Below are positions 34,111 through 43,880 of a DNA stretch of 64,000 bases, one piece after another; within the stretch, counting starts at the first letter, position 1, and each line of letters opens with the position of its first letter. The notes under the pieces were generated by a model that was given only the letters and a program-made list of their open reading frames with translations, did not search any database and had not been told where the DNA came from. Source of the stretch: Amycolatopsis lexingtonensis (GTDB lineage Bacteria; Actinomycetota; Actinomycetes; Mycobacteriales; Pseudonocardiaceae); NCBI RefSeq assembly GCF_014873755.1, contig NZ_JADBEG010000001.1, positions 7,972,501 through 8,036,500 on the forward strand, in the 5' to 3' direction. The position numbers and the translations under genes were made by a program.

Positions 34111-34268
34111 GAACGCTCCTGTCCTATCGGGTGACCTCGGTCGCAAGGTAGTGCCAAGATCACGTACGCCTGGGAGTTGCGTCGCATTTGTCCGGATAAT
34201 CCGCACTTACGTCGGCCCGTCCGGGCCGCCCGGCTCGGCGCCGTCCCGCCGTCTGGAAAGCTGGACGC

Positions 34269-37200
34269 ATGCGCGTCGCGCTGCTGGGCCCGCTGCGTGC
34301 GGCGGAAGACGACGGCACCCCGATCGACATCGGCGGTGCGCGCCTCCGCATGCTCTTGGCCCGGCTCGCGCTGGACGCCGGGCGCGCGGTGCCCGCCGAC
34401 GCGCTCGTCGACGGCCTGTGGGGCGGCGAACCGCCGTCCGATGCGGCCAACGCCCTCCAGTCGCTGGTTTCGCGGCTGCGGAAAGCGCTGCCGGTGGCGG
34501 TCGAATCCGGGCCGGGCGGCTACCGGCTGGCGGTCGCGCGGGAAGACGTCGACGCGGAGCGGTTCGAACGGCTCGCCGCCGAGGGCCGCCGCGAGCTGGC
34601 CGCGGGCCGGGACGGCTACGCGGCCGAGCTGCTCGCCGAGGCGCTCGGGCTGTGGCACGGCGACGCGCTCGCCGACGTCCTCGACGCGCCCTTCGCGCAG
34701 GCGCCCGCTCGGCGGCTCGCCGGGCTGCGGGCCGAAGCGGCCGAGGACCGGTTCGAAGCCCTGATCCGGCTGGGCGAGCACAACGGCGTCCTGGCCGACC
34801 TCACCGCCGCGGCCGAGGCCGACCCGCTGCGCGAACGGCTCGCCGGGCTGCGGATGCGCGCGCTCTGCGCGGCCGGGCGGCAGTCGGAAGCGCTGTCGGT
34901 GTACGCCGGGATCCGCCGCACGCTGGCCGACCAGCTCGGCGTCGACCCGTCGGCCGAGCTGCAGGAGATCCACGTCGCCGCGCTGCGGGGCGAGCTGGCG
35001 CCGCCGTCGCCGGTGGCCGACCGGCTGCCGACCCGGCTGACGACGTTCATCGGCCGCGACGACGAGCTCAAGCTGCTGGCCGAACTGCTCGGCGGCGCCC
35101 GGCTGGTCACCCTGACCGGGCCGGGCGGGGCGGGCAAGACCCGGCTGGCCACCGAAGCGGCGTCCCGGCACCCGGCGCAGCAGCGCGGCCGCGTCTGGTT
35201 CGCCGCGCTGGCCGGCGTCCGCGACCCGGACGACCTCGGCGGCGCGCTGCTGAGCGCGCTGGAGGTCCGCGACATCCGCAGCACCGACACCGAGATCCGC
35301 CGCCCGCTGGACCCGCTCGACCAGGTCGTCGAGGTGCTCGGCGGCGCGGAAGCCCTGCTGGTGCTGGACAACTGCGAGCACGTCGTCGACGCCGCCGCGG
35401 CGCTGGCCGACGAGCTGCTGCAGCGCGCGCCGCGGCTGCGGATCCTGGCCACCAGCCGCGAGCCGCTCGCCATCACCGGGGAAGCGCTGTGCCCGCTCGG
35501 CCCGCTGCCGGTGCCCGCGGAACGCGCCGCGCCCGCGGAGGCCGCCGAGCTCGACTCGACGCGGTTGTTCCTCGACCGGGCCGCGGCCGTGCGCCCCGAC
35601 TTCGTGCTCGACGAGTCCACTGTGGACCAGGTCGGCGAGATCTGCCGCCGGCTCGACGGGATGCCGCTGGCGCTGGAGCTGGCCGCCGCCCGGCTGCGGT
35701 CGATGACCGTGGCCCAGATCGCCGGGCGGCTCGGCGACCGGTTCCGGCTGCTCACCTCGGGCAGCCGGACGGCGCTGCCCCGGCAGCGGACGCTGCGCGC
35801 GGTCGTCGAGTGGAGCTGGGACCTGCTGACCGAGGCCGAGCTGGTGCTGGCCCGCCGGCTCGCGGTGTTCGCCGGCGGGGCCGAGCTGGCGCCGGTCGAA
35901 GCCGTTTGCGCGGACGAGCTGCTGCCCGCGGCCGACGTCCCGTACGTGCTCGGCAGCCTGGTCGAGAAGTCCATTGTGGACACCGTGGAAGGCGCGTCCG
36001 GCGAGCCGCGGTACCGGATGCTCGAGACGTTGCGCGCCTACGCCACCGAGCGGCTGGTGGAATCGGGTGAGCACGACCGGATGCGCCGGGCGATGGCCTC
36101 CTTCTACGCGGAGCTGGCGCAGCGGCTGGAGCCGACGCTGCGCACCGCCGAGCAGCTGCGCGCGATCGACCAGTACGAGGCCGAGAACGCGAACATGGTC
36201 GCCGCCCTGCGCGGCGCGATCGAGATGTCCGATGTGGACAACGCGGTCGAGCTGCTGGACGGGATGTTCTGGTACCTGACCATCCTCGGCCAGGGCAGCC
36301 GGGTCGGCGGGCTGATCCGCGAGACCCTCGACTTCGGCGACCGGCTGCCGCCCGCGGTCGGGGCGGCCTACCGGGCGCTCGTCTACCTGATGGACGCGAT
36401 CCCGGTCCGGTCCGACCAGAGCGAGATCCTCCGGCTGGTCGACGAATGCGTGCGCACGAACGCGGTGGAGCGGTACCCGGGGCTCGCGGTCGCGCTGCCG
36501 ATGCTGGCCTTCCTGGGTGGCGACCGCGAGATCGCCCTCCGTGAGGTGCACCGGGCCCAGACGAGCGCGGACGCGTGGACGCGCGCCGGCGGGCACTGGG
36601 TGGAGAGCTTCCTGCTCGACGACGCGGGCGACGTCGCGGGCGCGGACCGGGCGCGCGACCTGGCGCACGCCGGGTTCCAATCGGTCGGCGACCGCTGGGG
36701 CACCGCGATGACGCTGAGTTTCAAGGCGTACGCGCTGTCCCAGGACGGCGACAGCGCGAAGGCCATCGAGATCTACCAGGAGGGCCTGGCGCTGTCGATC
36801 GAGCTGCGGTCCTACGAGGACGCCGTGCAGCACTGGTGGCGGCTGGCCGTCGAGCGGGCGCGCGCCGGCGACTTCGAGGGTGCGTGGCGCGACCAAGAAG
36901 CCGCGGAGCGCTACGGCGAACACATCACGAACCTGCAGCACCGCGCGATCCTGATGTTCGGGCGGCTCGAACTGCTGTTGCGCACGGGCGAGCTGACCGA
37001 GGCGCGGGCGCTGCTCGACCGCGTCACCGCGATGGGCGGCGACGACTGGTTCCCCGGCGGGATCGGCGACGAGTTCGTGCACGCCTTCGAGGCGCGGATC
37101 CTGCTGGCCCAGGGACGCGCCGACGAGGCGGAATCGCACGCGGTCGTCGCGATCCGGGCGACGAGCCGGCGGGGCGACATGCCGGACATGGCGGGCGCGG

Positions 37201-37430
37201 TGGAACTGCTGGCGATGATCCGCGCGCGGCAGGGCAAACCCGAGACGGCGGCCCGGGTGCTCGCCGCGTCGGCGGTCATCCGCGGGCGGCTCGACCTCGG
37301 CAGCCCGGAGGTCCGGGAACTCGTCGACGACCTCCGCGCGGCGCTCCCGGACTACGACGCCGTCCACGACGAAACCCGCGCGCTGTCCAAACAGGACGCG
37401 ATCGACTGGCTCATGGCCGGACTGGACTGA
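34269..37430 (+). CDS. AfsR/SARP-type regulator with BTAD, NTPase and TPR-like domains
   Basis: This 1053-residue regulator has an N-terminal OmpR-type winged helix (about 1-90), a bacterial transcriptional activation (BTAD) domain (about 95-245), an STAND/NB-ARC-like ATPase with Walker A LTGPGGAGKTRLA near residue 280 and LLVLDNCEHV as Walker B. A helical TPR-like repeat region runs to the end. Such proteins activate secondary-metabolite or stress genes. No biosynthetic cluster is in view; the divergent M1 peptidase and the convergent DrrAB exporter are the nearest candidate targets. A convergent-gene hairpin follows. Confidence 0.92.
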   Translation: MRVALLGPLRAAEDDGTPIDIGGARLRMLLARLALDAGRAVPADALVDGLWGGEPPSDAANALQSLVSRLRKALPVAVESGPGGYRLAVAREDVDAERFERLAAEGRRELAAGRDGYAAELLAEALGLWHGDALADVLDAPFAQAPARRLAGLRAEAAEDRFEALIRLGEHNGVLADLTAAAEADPLRERLAGLRMRALCAAGRQSEALSVYAGIRRTLADQLGVDPSAELQEIHVAALRGELAPPSPVADRLPTRLTTFIGRDDELKLLAELLGGARLVTLTGPGGAGKTRLATEAASRHPAQQRGRVWFAALAGVRDPDDLGGALLSALEVRDIRSTDTEIRRPLDPLDQVVEVLGGAEALLVLDNCEHVVDAAAALADELLQRAPRLRILATSREPLAITGEALCPLGPLPVPAERAAPAEAAELDSTRLFLDRAAAVRPDFVLDESTVDQVGEICRRLDGMPLALELAAARLRSMTVAQIAGRLGDRFRLLTSGSRTALPRQRTLRAVVEWSWDLLTEAELVLARRLAVFAGGAELAPVEAVCADELLPAADVPYVLGSLVEKSIVDTVEGASGEPRYRMLETLRAYATERLVESGEHDRMRRAMASFYAELAQRLEPTLRTAEQLRAIDQYEAENANMVAALRGAIEMSDVDNAVELLDGMFWYLTILGQGSRVGGLIRETLDFGDRLPPAVGAAYRALVYLMDAIPVRSDQSEILRLVDECVRTNAVERYPGLAVALPMLAFLGGDREIALREVHRAQTSADAWTRAGGHWVESFLLDDAGDVAGADRARDLAHAGFQSVGDRWGTAMTLSFKAYALSQDGDSAKAIEIYQEGLALSIELRSYEDAVQHWWRLAVERARAGDFEGAWRDQEAAERYGEHITNLQHRAILMFGRLELLLRTGELTEARALLDRVTAMGGDDWFPGGIGDEFVHAFEARILLAQGRADEAESHAVVAIRATSRRGDMPDMAGAVELLAMIRARQGKPETAARVLAASAVIRGRLDLGSPEVRELVDDLRAALPDYDAVHDETRALSKQDAIDWLMAGLD

Positions 37431-37434
37431 AAAC

Positions 37435-37482
37435 GGTCGTGAGTGGCTGGTCGGGTTCTAACCCGACCAGCCACTCACGACC
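37435..37482. terminator. 23-bp bidirectional terminator hairpin
   Basis: The arms at 37435-37457 and 37460-37482 are perfect complements (GTCGTGAGTGG...). They lie between the convergent regulator and drrB genes, with TTCCCCTT on one side and a T4 run for the minus-strand transcript on the other. Confidence 0.85.
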
Positions 37483-37520
37483 TTCCCCTTGGTGCGGAAC
37501 ACCCCCGTGTCTCCGCGCCC

Positions 37521-38327
37521 TCACACCCGCCGGCGGTAGGCCCACGTGGCCAGCGGGAAGAACACCACGACCGCACCGGCCATCCAGGCCAGCGCACCGG
37601 CCAGCGGCCCGGCGACCGCGCCGCCGTTCATCAGGCCGCGCAGCGCGTTCGCCATCAGGCTGACCGGGCTGATGTCGGCCCACGCCCGCAGCCAGCCCGG
37701 CATGGTCGACGTCTGCACGAACACGTTGCTGCCGAACGTCAGCGGCATGATGAAGACGAACATCAGCGCCTGCGCCGAACCCGGCGTCTTCATCAGCATG
37801 CCGACGAACACCGAGCCCCAGCAGAAGCTCAGCCCGAACGCCAGCGCGAGCAGGATGGCCACGGCGAACTCGCCGGGGCTGGTCGCGATCCGGTAGCCCA
37901 TCAGCGTCGCGACGACCATCAGCACGGCCAGGCACACGACGTACCGCACGACGTCGGCGAGCACCGCGCCGATCAGCGGTGCCGAGCGGGCGATCGGCAT
38001 GCTGCGGAAGCGGTCGAACACGCCCTTGGTGACGTCGGTGTTGAGCTGCACGCCGACGGTCAGGCAGGCCTGCAGGATGTTCATCACGATGATGCCGGGC
38101 ACGACCATCTGCAGGTAGGCGTCGGTCGAGCCGGACAGCGCGCCGCCGAACAGGTAGACGAAGATGACCAGGAAGACGATCGGCATCAACGTGACGTCGG
38201 CGAGCTGTTCGGGGTTCTTGCGGATCTTCAGGATGCCGCGCCAGGCCAGCGAAAGCGCGTGCTGGAAGCCCTTGGCGGGGCTGATGTGCCGCGGCGGGGC
38301 CGGGCGGTCGAGTGCCAGGGTCGTCAT
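37521..38327 (-). CDS. DrrB-like ABC-2 transporter permease
   Basis: This 268-residue permease has six membrane helices and the ABC-2 signature region (GVFDRFRSMPIARSAPLIG, then SPVSLMANALRGL near the C-terminus). It pairs with the ATPase gene upstream through an ATGA overlap. This DrrAB type exports hydrophobic compounds such as anthracyclines or lipids; the substrate here is unknown. It is convergent with the AfsR-type regulator. Confidence 0.92.
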   Translation of the reverse strand: MTTLALDRPAPPRHISPAKGFQHALSLAWRGILKIRKNPEQLADVTLMPIVFLVIFVYLFGGALSGSTDAYLQMVVPGIIVMNILQACLTVGVQLNTDVTKGVFDRFRSMPIARSAPLIGAVLADVVRYVVCLAVLMVVATLMGYRIATSPGEFAVAILLALAFGLSFCWGSVFVGMLMKTPGSAQALMFVFIMPLTFGSNVFVQTSTMPGWLRAWADISPVSLMANALRGLMNGGAVAGPLAGALAWMAGAVVVFFPLATWAYRRRV

Positions 38328-39307
38328 GCCAGGCTCCCTTCGAGGTCGCGGGTGGTGTCCTCAGTGGACGCTTCGGCGGTGTGCCCGGTCAGGGCGAGGA
38401 ACACCTCGTCGAGGCTGGGCAGCCGCAGCGCCAGCTCGTCCGCGGTGATCCCGGCTTCGTCCAGCTTGCGGACCAAAGTGGACAGCAGGACGGGGTCGTT
38501 GACCGGCGCGGTGAGCAGCCCGGTCCCGTTGTCGCGGGTCGGGCGCACCCCGGCCAGGTCGGCGAGGATCCGGTCGACGGCGTCCATGTCGGCCAGCTGC
38601 GTCGGGCGCACCTGCAGCGTCTGCCCGCCGACGCGGCGCTTCAGCTCGTCGGCACGGCCGTCGGCGACGACGCGGCCGTGGTCGAACACGGTGATCTTGT
38701 CGGCCAGCTGGTCGGCTTCTTCGAGGTACTGCGTGGTCAGCAGCACCGTCGCACCTTCGGCGACGAGGCCGCGGACGACGTCCCAGACCTCGTTGCGGGC
38801 GTGCGGGTCGAGCCCGGTGGTCGGCTCGTCGAGGTAGAGCACCTCCGGGCCGCCGACGAGGCTGGCGGCCAGGTCGAGCCGCCGCCGCATGCCGCCCGAG
38901 TACGTCCGGATCGGCCGTTTGGCCGCCTTGGTCAGCTCGAACCGCTCGATCAGCTCGGCGGCCCGCTTCTTGGCGTGCGCGCGGGGCATCCCGTAGAGCC
39001 GTCCGATGAGGACCAGGTTCTCGGTCCCGTTCAGGTCCTCGTCGACCGAGGCGTACTGCCCGGTCAGCCCGATCAGGCTGCGGACCCGGACGGGATCCTT
39101 GACGACGTCGTAGCCGCCGACGGTGGCTCTCCCTTCGTCGGGTTTCATCAGGGTCGCCAGGATCCGGACGGCGGTCGTCTTGCCGGCGCCGTTCGGCCCG
39201 AGCACCCCGACCACCTGGCCGAACGGGACCTCGAGGTCCACCCCGTCCAGCGCCTTGGTTTCCCCGAAGTGTTTGACCAGGCCCTCGGCCTGGATCGCGT
39301 GCGACAT
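38324..39307 (-). CDS. DrrA-like ABC transporter ATP-binding protein
   Basis: This 327-residue ATPase has Walker A GPNGAGKTTAV near residue 37, signature YSGGMRRRLDLA and Walker B VLYLDEPTTGLDP. The C-terminal DrrA domain (LPSLDEVFLALTGHTAE) interacts with DrrB. The ATG at 39307 has an AAGGAGG site. It is co-transcribed with the permease. A 17-bp perfect palindrome lies 78 bp upstream, in the divergent promoter region shared with the EEP gene. Confidence 0.95.
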   Translation of the reverse strand: MSHAIQAEGLVKHFGETKALDGVDLEVPFGQVVGVLGPNGAGKTTAVRILATLMKPDEGRATVGGYDVVKDPVRVRSLIGLTGQYASVDEDLNGTENLVLIGRLYGMPRAHAKKRAAELIERFELTKAAKRPIRTYSGGMRRRLDLAASLVGGPEVLYLDEPTTGLDPHARNEVWDVVRGLVAEGATVLLTTQYLEEADQLADKITVFDHGRVVADGRADELKRRVGGQTLQVRPTQLADMDAVDRILADLAGVRPTRDNGTGLLTAPVNDPVLLSTLVRKLDEAGITADELALRLPSLDEVFLALTGHTAEASTEDTTRDLEGSLA

Positions 39308-39384
39308 GGGCGTCCTCCTTCGCTGTCGCGTTGTGAGGACGACTGTGGACGCCGGCGCTGGTAGCCCGCGCACAGCGCGCTGGC

Positions 39385-39401
39385 AGCGGCTGGCAGCCGC
39401 T
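39385..39401. promoter_or_regulatory. 17-bp perfect palindrome upstream of drrA
   Basis: AGCGGCTG-G-CAGCCGCT is perfectly symmetrical, flanked by further CGCTGG repeats, between divergent drrA (39307) and EEP (39471) genes. It is a plausible operator for an unlinked regulator. Confidence 0.5.
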
Positions 39402-39470
39402 GGTGGAGATCTTGTGGAGGTGTGGCCGGTACCCGAGCCCCCGGCGGCGGTCGTCGGCATACTCGGCGGC

Positions 39471-40430
39471 ATGGTCCTTGCGGAAGAGACGCGGTCACGG
39501 CGGAAGAACCCGCTGGTCACGGCCCTGCTGGTGGTACCCGTCGTGCCGCTGGCCGGCCTGGCGGCGCTGCGCCTGATCGGCTTCGACGGCAACTGGTACA
39601 CCCTGATCGCGCTGTCGCTGACGCCGTACGCGGTGGTCGCGGGCCTGCTCGCCGGTGGCCTGGCGCTGGCCTTCCGGCGCTGGTGGACCGGTGGGGTCGC
39701 GCTGGTGCTGTCGATCGCGCTGGCCGTCCTCGTGGTCCCGCGGCTGTCCGCGAGCGAGCAGCGCGAGGTGCACGGCAAGACGCTGCGCGTGCTCTCGTCG
39801 AACCTGCTCTACGGCCAGGCGGACCCGAAGGCCGTCGTCGACCTGGTGCGCGAGCAGCGGATCGACGTGCTGAACCTGGTCGAGATGACGCCACGGGTGG
39901 TCGACGGGCTGACCGCGGCCGGGCTGTTCCAGCTGCTGCCGTACCGGGTGCTGCACCCGGCGCCGGGCGCGTTCGGCTCGGGGATCGTGTCGCGCTTCCC
40001 GCTCAAGGAGGTCAACCTGACCGGCGATTCGGCGGCCAAGCAGCCGGGCGCGCAGGCCGACCTCGGCGACGGCGTGGTGGCGGAGATCGTCGCCGTGCAC
40101 CCGATCTCCCCGGACGTCGACACCCCGCAGTGGGAGCGCGAGATGAAGGACCTTTCGCGCGCGGCGGGCGAGCACGGCCTGCGCATCCTGGCGGGCGACT
40201 TCAACGCGACGCTGGACCACGCGGCGTTCCGGACCGTGCTGTCCCGCGGCTACAACGACGCGGCCGAGGAGCACGGCTCGGCGCTGACCCCGACGTGGCC
40301 CTCGTCGCTGCCGGTGGTGACGATCGACCACGTCGTCGTCGACAACCGCGCGGCGGTGCTGGACTACCGGGTGTTCGACGTCCCGGGCAGCGACCACCGG
40401 GCGGTGTTCGCCGAGGTGCGCCTGCCTTAG
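39471..40430 (+). CDS. Membrane-anchored endonuclease/exonuclease/phosphatase-family protein
   Basis: This 319-residue protein has three N-terminal membrane segments (about 15-95) and an extracytoplasmic EEP domain. The domain carries VLSSNLLYGQAD, DVLNLVEMTP (catalytic Glu), LAGDFNATLDHAAF, and a final PGSDHRAVFAEV with the catalytic Asp-His. These metal-dependent phosphodiesterases act on nucleic acids, lipids or inositol phosphates; outside the membrane a lipid or cell-wall substrate is likelier. Its stop overlaps the convergent sirtuin stop by 4 nt. Confidence 0.88.
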   Translation: MVLAEETRSRRKNPLVTALLVVPVVPLAGLAALRLIGFDGNWYTLIALSLTPYAVVAGLLAGGLALAFRRWWTGGVALVLSIALAVLVVPRLSASEQREVHGKTLRVLSSNLLYGQADPKAVVDLVREQRIDVLNLVEMTPRVVDGLTAAGLFQLLPYRVLHPAPGAFGSGIVSRFPLKEVNLTGDSAAKQPGAQADLGDGVVAEIVAVHPISPDVDTPQWEREMKDLSRAAGEHGLRILAGDFNATLDHAAFRTVLSRGYNDAAEEHGSALTPTWPSSLPVVTIDHVVVDNRAAVLDYRVFDVPGSDHRAVFAEVRLP

Positions 40431-41224
40431 GCCAGCAAGGCGGTCAACGTCTCCAGCGCGCCGGCCGCGATCGAGACGCCGTGGTTGTGGCGGATCTCGG
40501 GTTCGCGCGGGTTGATCCGGATCAGCGCCCCGGTCGCCGCGCTGGCCAGTTCGCTGTAGCGGCGGACCGTCGGGACCGCCCGGCCCGCGCCCAGTTCCAC
40601 CACCACGAGGTCGCGTGCCGTCCGGCGCCACGCCGTCAGCTCGTCGAGCTGGGCCTGGCTGCGGTGCGGGAGCCAGTCGTAGTCGCCGAACATCAGGATG
40701 TTCGGCCGGGCCAGCCCGCCGCAGCGGGGGCACGACGGCAGCGGCGGCACCGCGCGCATGGTCTCTTCGTCGATGTCGACGTCGAGGCCGGCCGCGGGCC
40801 AGATGTCCGTGGTGCAGCCGGCGAGGCACTGCAGGTGGTGGATCGAGCCGTGCGCTTCGGCGACGTGCTCGAAGCCCGCCTCCTGGAACTGCCCGTCCAC
40901 ATTGGACGTGAAGACGCGGGTGCCGCCGGGCGGGGCGACGCCGAGCAGCAGCCGGAACCCGTCGTGCGGCACGGTTTTCCGGTACAGCGAAAGCCGGTGC
41001 CCGTAGAAACCCCAAGCCAGCTCGGGGTCTTCGGCGAAGTGGCGCGGGTCGGCGAGCTCCTCGAACCGCAGCCCGAGCCGGGCGTACGGCGGGTACTCGC
41101 GCCAGAACCCTTCGCCGCCGCGGAAGTCCGGGAGGCCGGAGTCGACGCCCATGCCGGCGCCGGCGCAGATCAGCAGCGCGCCGGCGCCGTCGAGCAGCTC
41201 CGCGGCACGAGCGAGGTCACTCAC
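40427..41224 (-). CDS. SIR2-family NAD-dependent protein deacylase
   Basis: This 265-residue enzyme has the NAD-binding motif CAGAGMGVDSGLPDFRGGEG near residues 20-39, TSNVDGQF, the catalytic His in AHGSIHHLQC, and zinc cysteines in CLAGC and CPRCGG. It resembles the bacterial group with an altered zinc module (Cx3C plus Cx2C). It overlaps the upstream haem oxygenase gene by 8 nt, so the two are co-translated. The target protein is unknown. Confidence 0.92.
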   Translation of the reverse strand: MSDLARAAELLDGAGALLICAGAGMGVDSGLPDFRGGEGFWREYPPYARLGLRFEELADPRHFAEDPELAWGFYGHRLSLYRKTVPHDGFRLLLGVAPPGGTRVFTSNVDGQFQEAGFEHVAEAHGSIHHLQCLAGCTTDIWPAAGLDVDIDEETMRAVPPLPSCPRCGGLARPNILMFGDYDWLPHRSQAQLDELTAWRRTARDLVVVELGAGRAVPTVRRYSELASAATGALIRINPREPEIRHNHGVSIAAGALETLTALLA

Positions 41225-41528
41225 CCGGCTGCGAACCGAGGACGACCTCGAACTCCAGGAGGTTCGCCCCGGTGGACACCGGCTTGGCGCGCTCGCCCGA
41301 GTGCGCCGCCGCGGCCGGGCCGCCCTTCGCCCACGCCTGGTAGGCCTCTTCCGTCTCCCACTTCGTGTACACGAAGTAGCGCGTCTCGCCGGAAACCGGG
41401 CGCAGCAGCTCGAATCCGAGGAACCCGGGCTGCTGGTCGACCGCGTGCATGCGGGCGGCGAAGCGCTTCTCCAGCTCGGGGCCGGCGCCTTCGGGAACTT
41501 CGATCGCGTTGATCTTCACGACACTCAT
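41217..41528 (-). CDS. mhuD: MhuD-type haem-degrading monooxygenase
   Basis: This 103-residue dimeric ferredoxin-like enzyme closely matches what I recall of M. tuberculosis MhuD (Rv3592): VVKINAIEVPEGAGPELEKRF, PGFLGFELLRPV, and a GANLLEFEVVLG end. The key residues Asn7, Arg26 and Trp66 are present. The haem-ligand His appears at 76 instead of 75 because of a one-residue insertion (KGGP). MhuD releases iron from haem as mycobilin without CO. Its place in the conserved block also fits. It is divergent from the AAA ATPase, with 51 bp between. Confidence 0.88.
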   Translation of the reverse strand: MSVVKINAIEVPEGAGPELEKRFAARMHAVDQQPGFLGFELLRPVSGETRYFVYTKWETEEAYQAWAKGGPAAAAHSGERAKPVSTGANLLEFEVVLGSQPGE

Positions 41529-41579
41529 GGGTGACAGCCTAGTTGGCCCCGGCATGTGATCCGTGCCACTGTGAAACCC

Positions 41580-42947
<1,368 letters not shown>

Positions 42948-42965
<18 letters not shown>

Positions 42966-42985
42966 GCCGGGGAAGAGGTCGGCGT
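42948..42985. repeat. 38-bp direct repeat, left copy
   Basis: This copy is identical to 43843-43880 at 36 of 38 positions. It contains the end of the AAA gene (CAGTGA) and supplies the ribosome site and GTG start of the unknown gene. Confidence 0.95.
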
Positions 42986-43844
42986 GACGAACGCACCGGA
43001 TAGTTGGTCACCTGCGGACAATCCGTACGCGATCGCGGTTTCCGAAGCGTACTGGTGGCTGCAGTGCGTAGAGCTGAACGAAGCTCGAATCCATGAGGAT
43101 GATGACCCACGGACTGCGTTCAGCTCACGCCAGATCGACGCTCGTCAGCTGGTCGTGGCCTTGTGGGAGCTGTGCATGGCGGAGAAGCTGCAGCAAACGG
43201 CCTTGCGGGAATTGAAGATGGAGTTGGCGGTGATCGCCGAGCTGAGCCGTGCCCGGGTGGCGTTCGACGAGGCTGTTCCCGGCCTCCAGCAGATGCGGAA
43301 CGGTTTGCTGCACTTCGACCAGTGGACCCGCGGCGTCGGCGAAGGACCGCAGAAGAAGGAGGTCAAGGCGGGGGCGGATCCGCGGCTCGTCGCGAGCAAG
43401 TACTCGCGCTTTGGCTACGACCCGGCCAACGATGAAGTCGAGTTTGGGCCGTACTCCTTCCGAGTAGCCACTGCGGTCGAAGCCGCGAAGGATCTCGTTC
43501 GTGCTATCCATCGTGCGGCGCAAGCGGTCGACTTGCGTGCAGCCGCCGAATTGCGGACTCGGACGATCGCGGCAATGACGGCTTCGTCCATCCAGACGGA
43601 AGGAACTATTCGGGTATCGACCGGCGTGGATACCCGAGTTTGGGTATCGCTGGCCGCCACTGCTCCGGAAACCAATCGTGAGGTGCTGGCCGAGCAGGTG
43701 ATCGGTGTGCTCGTGGAGGCCGGATTGCGACTTGTGTCGTCTATGGAACCGCAAAGCGACAATCCGGCGGAGCGCTTGCGGAGCGGCGAGTCCCTCTGCG
43801 TTGAGTCGGTCGATTCGACGCCACGACCCGAGATCGCCAAGTAG
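42984..43844 (+). CDS. Unknown protein, lower-GC, flanked by direct repeats
   Basis: This 286-residue soluble protein is not recognised. It is helical and Ala/Glu-rich, with a Trp-rich start (EAYWWLQCVELNEARI), an LRELKMELAVIAELSRARVAFDEA helix, a QMRNGLLHFDQW motif that recalls the RNxLxH/HEPN-like type, and a C-terminal domain with strands (RVSTGVDTRVWVSLAAT). Codon use is less GC-biased than its neighbours'. The GTG start lies in the left 38-bp repeat and the TAG stop in the right copy, so the gene fills the insert exactly. It was probably acquired; a defence or toxin-like role is only a guess. Confidence 0.75.
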   Translation: MTNAPDSWSPADNPYAIAVSEAYWWLQCVELNEARIHEDDDPRTAFSSRQIDARQLVVALWELCMAEKLQQTALRELKMELAVIAELSRARVAFDEAVPGLQQMRNGLLHFDQWTRGVGEGPQKKEVKAGADPRLVASKYSRFGYDPANDEVEFGPYSFRVATAVEAAKDLVRAIHRAAQAVDLRAAAELRTRTIAAMTASSIQTEGTIRVSTGVDTRVWVSLAATAPETNREVLAEQVIGVLVEAGLRLVSSMEPQSDNPAERLRSGESLCVESVDSTPRPEIAK

Positions 43845-43880
43845 TTCAGCTGCGCAGTGAGCCCGGGTAGAGGTCGGCGT
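43843..43880. repeat. 38-bp direct repeat, right copy (in the M1 3' end)
   Basis: This copy includes the C-terminal codons and stop of the M1 lipoprotein gene (minus strand) and is probably the original site. The left copy at 42948-42985 differs at two bases. The repeat period is 895 bp. Confidence 0.95.
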
